Below, piece after piece: positions 57,882-64,000 of a DNA stretch of 64,000 nt. The notes below the pieces were generated by a model. It saw only the letters and a program-made list of their open reading frames with translations. It was not told the origin of the DNA and searched no databases. This DNA is from Tetranychus cinnabarinus (taxonomy: Eukaryota > Arthropoda > Arachnida > Trombidiformes > Tetranychidae). The first letter of the stretch is position 1. Each line of letters begins with the position of its first letter. A program made the translations under genes and the position numbers. The stretch covers positions 9,687,001 through 9,751,000 of the forward strand of contig WHVY01000002.1 of NCBI GenBank assembly GCA_022266195.1. The letters are read 5' to 3'.

Positions 57882-60483
57882 TCAAATTTCACTGCGAATC
57901 AAGACTTGACCATATTTAGTGAAAGGAGAGAGGAAAGGTAATGGGAAACATAATAAAATTTCATGACTAGACTCTGTGTAATTTGAATAAGACGGAGATT
58001 GAGCCGGCTCTTGATATTGTTCATAATCTTGATCTTGAAAGGAGGAGGATGATAGCTCATCATCTTCGTATTGCAATATGAAATCACTCATATTTAGATC
58101 GGGAGGAATGCTGTGGCTAAAATGGTGCTGCTGACTGGGAGCAGCAGTTATTATTTCTGGGGTTTCCAATAATGGACAGTTATTATGCTTTGAAATATCA
58201 CAGTATTGGGTATTGGCAGGCTCATTTGGAGTCAAATGTGATTGTCCATATGGAGAAATAATCGGAGTCCAAGGTTCATTGTTGGTTTGAACAGCTGAGG
58301 GATCAAATTTGTGAACCACATCTTCGTTGATAGACGCTGGTGACTCTATCACATCATCAATCGAAGACAAGTCCATGTCAAGTTGGAAAGCTGCATCCAA
58401 AGTAGGTGTAATTGATGGTAACGTAGATTCAACATTCTCAATATCAAAAGTAGCAGAGAATTGGTCAATATGATCCTTCGATTTAAATGATACATCCGAT
58501 GAAGGTTGAATACTAACTGTTGGCTCTGAATCATGCTTATCGGAGCTTGGTTTTGAATTGCTATTATATTGATTATCAGCTGTATTACTGGTCAATCCAA
58601 CAAGTTCATAAAGATCTAATTTATCGATAATATCTGAAAAATCTCGTGATTTAGAAGAGCAACAGTCAAGAATTGAAGCATCAATTGGATGTGCTTCTGT
58701 GTTGAAAATATACCCTCCGGCATCAATTACACATTGTTTGTTATCGTGATTAATTACAACGCCTTTAGATCCTTCATTGTGTATGAAATTGGAATTGTCA
58801 AAAAGAAGATAAAGATATTTTAGGGTTTCTGCCAAGAAAAATGATTCCATTCTATCTTCAATTGTGTGATCGTCAACATTTTTGATGGTAGCATAACCAC
58901 ATTCAGTTCGAGCAGAATACTCTATCGCTTCAATGACTTCAGCTCCAATTGTAAGTAGATTAGGATCTTTTGTTGCTTTGTATAAGTAAAACAAACTTTC
59001 CACAAACTCAGGTCTTAAAGGATTTCCATTTCTTTTAACATTATTATTTGAAACATCAAAAAATTCCGGAATAAAACCATAACGTTTAAGTACATATCTA
59101 TAGTTGAGCAAAGACTTTTGAGCTTGTTCGATATCGCCTATTAAAGTCTAAAAATAAAAATAAAATAGTTAAAGGTGAACTAGTTTGATTAAAGTTTGAT
59201 TTAGGTGAACTACTTACCAATAGACCAGGGAAAAAAGATTCTAGTGATTGAAAGACTGGCATCGTAGTCAGTCCATTATTCATGTGAACAACGAAATACC
59301 AATCGTCCCTTTTCATATATTTGTTAATGGATTTGAGGTACACTAAAAAAGATGTACATGTAGATGTATTAATAATTGAACTGGAAAAATGAAAATTTAG
59401 TAAAAATACCATTAAACATGTCCATTAGTTCAGGCATTTTGAGAAGAAGAGCTCCTTTGACTAGGTATTCAAAATAAGAATCAACTCCAGAGCCAATACT
59501 TGATTCGATAGCTGTCCATTTACCATCGGAAGTATTGATATGATTACCAACAAGATCTAAATGAGATCTAAATGAATGTAACGCTCTTAGAGCATTTAAG
59601 GCAGTTGTTTCAAAAATAGGATCACCAGTTAACCTGGAAAGTGTTGCAAACTCTAAAATAAATGTCCCAACCCCTGCTGTACAAGTTACTGGTGTCTCTT
59701 CAAACGGCACACCATACTTTAAATTTACGGTTCCATAAGGCATACCAGTTCGAGTCTGAAAAGCTGAGAGTATACCAAACAAACACAAATTAATTTAACA
59801 AATCAGGAATCACATATCAAATTTTCTTACCTGGTAATAATTTTCTCCCTACTTTAACAGCTAAACGTAATAAAGGACCATCACAAGGCCAACCGGGCTC
59901 TAATTTCATCCCAGTTTTATATGATAATAGATGAGCTGAAAGAAGTCCTCCAACAACTTTGACAGAAACAATAATTAGAAATGATAAAAAATGCAGAGAA
60001 GAACGGACTTACCTCTTATATTAGTTTCAAATACAGAAACATTGATGTTTTGATTAAAATCAATGTTCTCTACAACATAACGTGCAACACGCTCAAATTC
60101 AGTGTAATTTTTAAATAAAATGAGTGAGTCCATAGAATCAATTAAAGTTAGAGAAAAATTGCCCCATGTTTCGACTCCTGTACAAGAGATTGGTTTGAGT
60201 TCATCAAAGTTGTTGGCATTAGCAATATAATTTTCATATGCATAATCGAACATAGCTTTCAGCTTATCTCTAGAGAAGAGGAACATAGAAAGAAAGTTTA
60301 AGACAGTTTGCAAATTAGCTACAATCGAATAAATGCAGCAAAAAAAACAATGTAATAAACAGAAATTAATATAAATTATCAGACTTACCTGTAATGAGCT
60401 ATCTCTTCTAATGATAACTGTTTGGTTAGTAAACCAGAAATGTGGATCAAAAACAAAACTAGATAAATAAGTTTCCATCTCAT
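57882..60483 (-). CDS. Edem2: EDEM2-like ER degradation-enhancing mannosidase-like protein (GH47), six exons
   Basis: Exons are 60389-60483, 60013-60269, 59831-59956, 59410-59763, 59218-59342 and 57882-59147; the product is 740 residues with consistent phases. Signal peptide MRWKLIYLVLFLIHISG precedes GH47 from ~30 to 482. Motifs are ETWGNFSLTLIDSMDSL, ETPVTCTAGVGTFILEFA, GSGVDSYFEYLVKGALLL, RMESFFLAETLKYLYLLF and FNTEAHPI, all typical of EDEM2. Known role: recognition or trimming of N-glycans on misfolded glycoproteins in the ER lumen, feeding them to ERAD. The ~258-residue tail is acidic, Ser/Gln-rich and probably disordered. Other EDEMs lack this order of motifs, so EDEM2 is preferred. It is convergent with the DEG/ENaC gene (229-bp gap) and divergent from GluN1. 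Confidence 0.93.
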
Positions 60484-61662
60484 AAGTTCCATAGCTCATG
60501 GCATAAAAGAATACTAATCAATTAAGTTAAACTAAAGGTAAATTAATAAGAAAAAAAGATGAAAAAATCAATTTGTTCCAGGTTGAGTTAACATTGCCAA
60601 CTAATACATTTTCAAAAGAAAACAATCCATAAAATAACTATCAAGTCTAGGACTAAGACTCAAAATATCTGGATATTCCTTTGATTAGCAGCATAACAAA
60701 ATAAAGTTTAGATACCTAACACGATACTAACGGATAGCATCTGGACTTTTTACTTTTGTATACTCAAAAATATTTGACAATAACTTGAGTTAACTCAATG
60801 CATGATACCACAGAGTTATTGAAACTGTTATTTCAGAATGGTTGATCGTTGCTCATATATTTATCACATACTGTCGAGATAATGTAGTTTAACTGATTTA
60901 AACAGGCAAAGTAAAAATTAAGACAAAATTGATTGACCGTAATTGATGAACAGTAAAGTAAAACTTTGATCAAACTGAAATCACAGTTTTGAGAGAAGCT
61001 ATTGTCAATCGTGATCGGGATTTAAACATTAAATGAGTTAAACTAAATTATTTCATTGCTATGAGTTAATACTCTTAGGTTTCGCTCTCATTGAATTTCA
61101 TATCAACTCAATGTAGTTATTACTGCTGATCTGAATTACTGATAAACTGAACTTGTATTTGTATCAAGATAATCAATAAGAAATTCAAATTGACAAATGT
61201 TAAGGGCTTTATGTTTTGCGGTCTTTGATTTGGCGGCTAATTTGTAATTACATTTAAAAATTGATTGACTGGTGAATCTAATAGTCAATGTTTTAAAATC
61301 AAAAAACGCCATGTTCGGTGATATTACAATGAATTGTAGAGGGAGCTTTAAACAGGGAGTTTTCATCTTCCATCGATTCACCATGTAAACAAAGCTGCTC
61401 CGCTGATTTGAATACAATCATTTAATAATGAAATAAAGTGTGTTTTATCCATTGAACAATCATAATTATGACACCATCCGAGTCAATTAACATTCACAGT
61501 GATGTGTTTTACTCGCCAGCAAAAAAAGGATTTAATCAACAATGGTTCACTTCCATTCGTTGCAGTGTGAATGCAATTAACCGGGAACCATTGGAATCAG
61601 TTTTATTTTACCATTGATTTGCCATTTTCACAGGCCAATTGAAACTGTTTAAAGATTGCCAA
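60484..61662. other. Divergent spacer EDEM2 / GluN1
   Basis: 1.2 kb that should contain the promoters of both genes. A minus-strand open frame (61136-61417, no early ATG) contains a phrase like QFEFLIDYLDTN reminiscent of DNA-binding/transposon proteins, but it has no partner exon; I do not call it. An acceptor-like CACAG at 61629-61633 could mark a 5' UTR intron of GluN1. Confidence 0.4.
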
Positions 61663-64000
61663 ATGAGTTCTTTGATTGTTTGTTGCTGCTGTCAACTTGT
61701 TTTTCTTTTATATACACTTCTGAGTTTGCAAATTGTTCGATCAGATGATCGCTTTGTTTTCAATATTGGAGCTGTTCTCAGCTCAGGTCCCAATATTGCT
61801 TTATTTCTTCAGGTAAATTTAAAGAAATTTTACTCTTATTGTTCATTTGTCATCTGAAAACGGTCGATTTTTATAGAAATGCATCAAATGAGAAAAAAAT
61901 ATATATTTCAATTATCTTAAGTTGATATTTTTTCTACTTTCCATAGCAAATTGAAACGGGAAAACTCATGCTGCCAGCAAGAACTGAATTGATTGGTAAT
62001 ACGGTTCCGATGAGTGTTAATCCGATTCGAACAGCTCAAGATGTTTGTGATAATTTGATCTCAAGACAGGTAAGGAGTTCGACTCATATAATTTGTATTA
62101 TCATCATGTTTCTATTTATATTGACGAAAATCTTCACTTTTTAAACAGGTTTATGCGGTGATTGTTAGTCATCCAAATACTGAAGAATCATCTCCAGCTT
62201 CAGTTTCATTCACTTGTGGGTTTTACAACATTCCTGTAATCGGTAAATTCAATTTTAAGATTGTGATTACGACTGCATTTACTCAATTATTGATCTGGTG
62301 ATAACTATTAATTTACAAATCACAATTTCTAATAAGAGTCTATAATGCACTGCACGAAAACATCCATTGTTTCTGATGAATCTGTTACGCTGAAATCTAA
62401 ATCAATTTCTTTCGTTTTCTCTCTTTTCAAGGTATTTCCAATCGTGACTGTTCCCTATCGAATAAAAATCTACATGGGTCTTTCATGAGAACTGTTCAAC
62501 CATATTCCCACCAAGCTGATGTTTGGATTGAATTGATTCGCTCACTCAATTATCAATCTATTGTTTTTATCCACTCCTCGGACAATGATGGTCAAAGTAC
62601 ATTACACCGTTTCCAGAACATGGCTGACCGTAGTCAAATTAAAATTGAAAGGGTCATTGAGTATGATCCTAGATTATCTAATGTTGGAGCTGAACTGTTG
62701 AAAGTCAGGGAGGAATTAAGCTGTCGAGTGTACATCTTATATGCAAGTCGCGAAGCAGCAATCAAAATATTTAAAGAAATTGAACGTCTTAATATGACTG
62801 GTTATGGATACGTTTGGTTAGTCTCTGAACAGGCCTTAGGTGCTCCCAATGTTCCTAATGGTGTAATTGGTCCTTCTCTTCGAAATGCTCGAGATGAAGC
62901 TTCACACATCCGAGATAGTGTTAACATCATTGTTATGGCTTTGAGAAATCTATTTCTCCATGAAAATATTACCCAACCTCCAAATGATTGTCGACGAACA
63001 GTCGATAAATGGGAAACTGGCCTGGTTTTCATGAAGTACTTAAAGAATCAAACTCTTGAAGTTGGAGCAACCGGGAAAATATCATTTGATGAGAACAATG
63101 ATAGACGTGAATCTGATTATTCAATCATCAACATACGAGCCGGTGGTAAAGCTGAAGTTGGTAAATATGTTTACAATAGAGAAGTTGATTCTATGGTTAT
63201 GAGTCTTAATCACTCTGATATTGTTTGGCCTGGAGGTTCAACGACCAAACCACCAGGTTATTATGTTGTCACTCATCTTCGAATTGCTACAATTGCTGAG
63301 GAACCTTTTGTTTGGGCTACACCAGTTCATCAAAATGATTTAACTTCATCCTCATCATACTCCTTCTCATCGCAAAGTGTATCCTCGATAACATCATCAA
63401 CATGTCCTTCTGGAAGTATCCCATGTCCAAAAGTTGATCTAAACACAGGCATTGAACAACTGTACTGTTGCAAAGGCTATTGTATTGATTTGTTAACCAA
63501 ATTATCCGATCAAATGGGATTCACGTACAATTTACATTTAGTTCCTGATGGGATGTATGGACATTATGAATTCAATGCTGAAGGAAGGAAACAATGGACT
63601 GGTTTAGTTGGTGAATTGATAAGTAAAAAGGCTGATATGGTAATTGCTCCATTAACCATAAATCCTGAAAGAGCCAAAGTAATTGACTTCTCCAAACCAT
63701 TTAAATATCAAGGAATAGCAATGTTACAAAAAAAGATTCCCAAAGGAGCTAAACTGGACTCCTTCTTGCAACCTTTTCAAAATACTCTTTGGCTGCTTGT
63801 GATGGCTTCTGTCCATGTTGTTGCTCTCGCTCTGTACCTACTTGATCGTTTCAGTCCATTTGGATCATTTGGGCTTTCAAAAGTAGACAAACTTGGGCCA
63901 GACGATGAAAAGGCTCTCAATTTTTCTAGTGCAGTCCTTTTTGCTTGGGGAGTTTTGTTGAATAGTGGTATTGGTGAAAAGACTCCCAAAAGTTTTTCAG
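61663..64000 (+). CDS. Nmdar1: NMDA-type glutamate receptor subunit 1 (GluN1), 5' part
   Basis: Exons are 61663-61812, 61947-62069, 62149-62242 and 62432 to the window end, with phases that match. The signal peptide covers residues 1-~27 (Cys-rich hydrophobic core). The amino-terminal domain contains SVNPIRTAQDVC. The S1 half of the ligand-binding domain has YCIDLL, the GluN1 glycine-site block (APLTINPERA) and FSKPFKYQGIAML. M1 (LWLLVMASVHVVALALYLL) and the pore loop follow, with the Asn filter in LFAWGVLLNSGIGE. GluN1 is the obligatory, glycine-binding subunit of the Ca2+-permeable NMDA channel. M3, S2 and the tail lie outside. The first exon could begin further upstream. Confidence 0.93.

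Noticed and set aside
61136..61417. 93-codon minus-strand frame with a phrase like a DNA-binding/transposon protein
   Set aside because: No good start, no flanking exon and no repeat ends; similarity is too vague.
52274..64000. Upstream CH/plakin exons of the spectraplakin within this window
   Set aside because: All minus-strand coding sequence here belongs to proteases or EDEM2; an in-frame stop precedes the ATG at 52273.

Overview
This window reads as animal nuclear DNA and almost certainly comes from an arthropod. It is AT-rich, genes are split by introns with GT..AG ends (mostly 55-300 bp, two of several kb), and the recognisable proteins are metazoan: a spectraplakin, the NMDA-receptor subunit GluN1, the ER lectin EDEM2, a trypsin-like protease and a DEG/ENaC channel. 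Local amplification of single-exon DEG/ENaC genes and of short secreted proteins is known from spider mites, so an acariform mite is my best guess. No sequence here proves it.

Region by region. 1-3.7 kb: no gene seen. 3.7-4.5 kb: a small four-span membrane protein with an in-frame stop upstream. 5.1-15.7 kb: an amplified cluster. A small secreted Cys-rich gene is followed by five tandem minus-strand copies of an unrecognised secreted family (31-bp signal-peptide exon, ~60-bp intron, one large exon). One of the five copies is dead, and there are also an exon-1 relic, an inverted fragment and a deleted copy of the Cys-rich gene. 15.7-28.4 kb: non-coding, with one palindromic MITE at 25.5 kb. 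28.4-44.0 kb: four exons that I join into one 299-residue type I membrane protein with a hemopexin-like ectodomain; all three junctions are phase 0. Its second intron (7.6 kb) carries, on the opposite strand, an intact Crypton-type tyrosine recombinase gene, a decaying minisatellite and a foldback hairpin. 44.9-52.3 kb: a five-exon minus-strand spectraplakin (2204 residues: plectin-type repeats, spectrin repeats, EF hands, GAS2) with no actin-binding or plakin domain. 53.7-57.7 kb: a duplicated divergent pair (protease minus, DEG/ENaC plus) in which opposite members have died in the two copies. 57.9-60.5 kb: EDEM2 (six exons, minus). 61.7-64.0 kb: the 5' part of the GluN1 gene, running off the window.

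The genes do not form a pathway. The history visible in the DNA is repeated local duplication followed by internal deletions, some with short matching sequence at the junctions, plus insertion of mobile DNA into introns and spacers.
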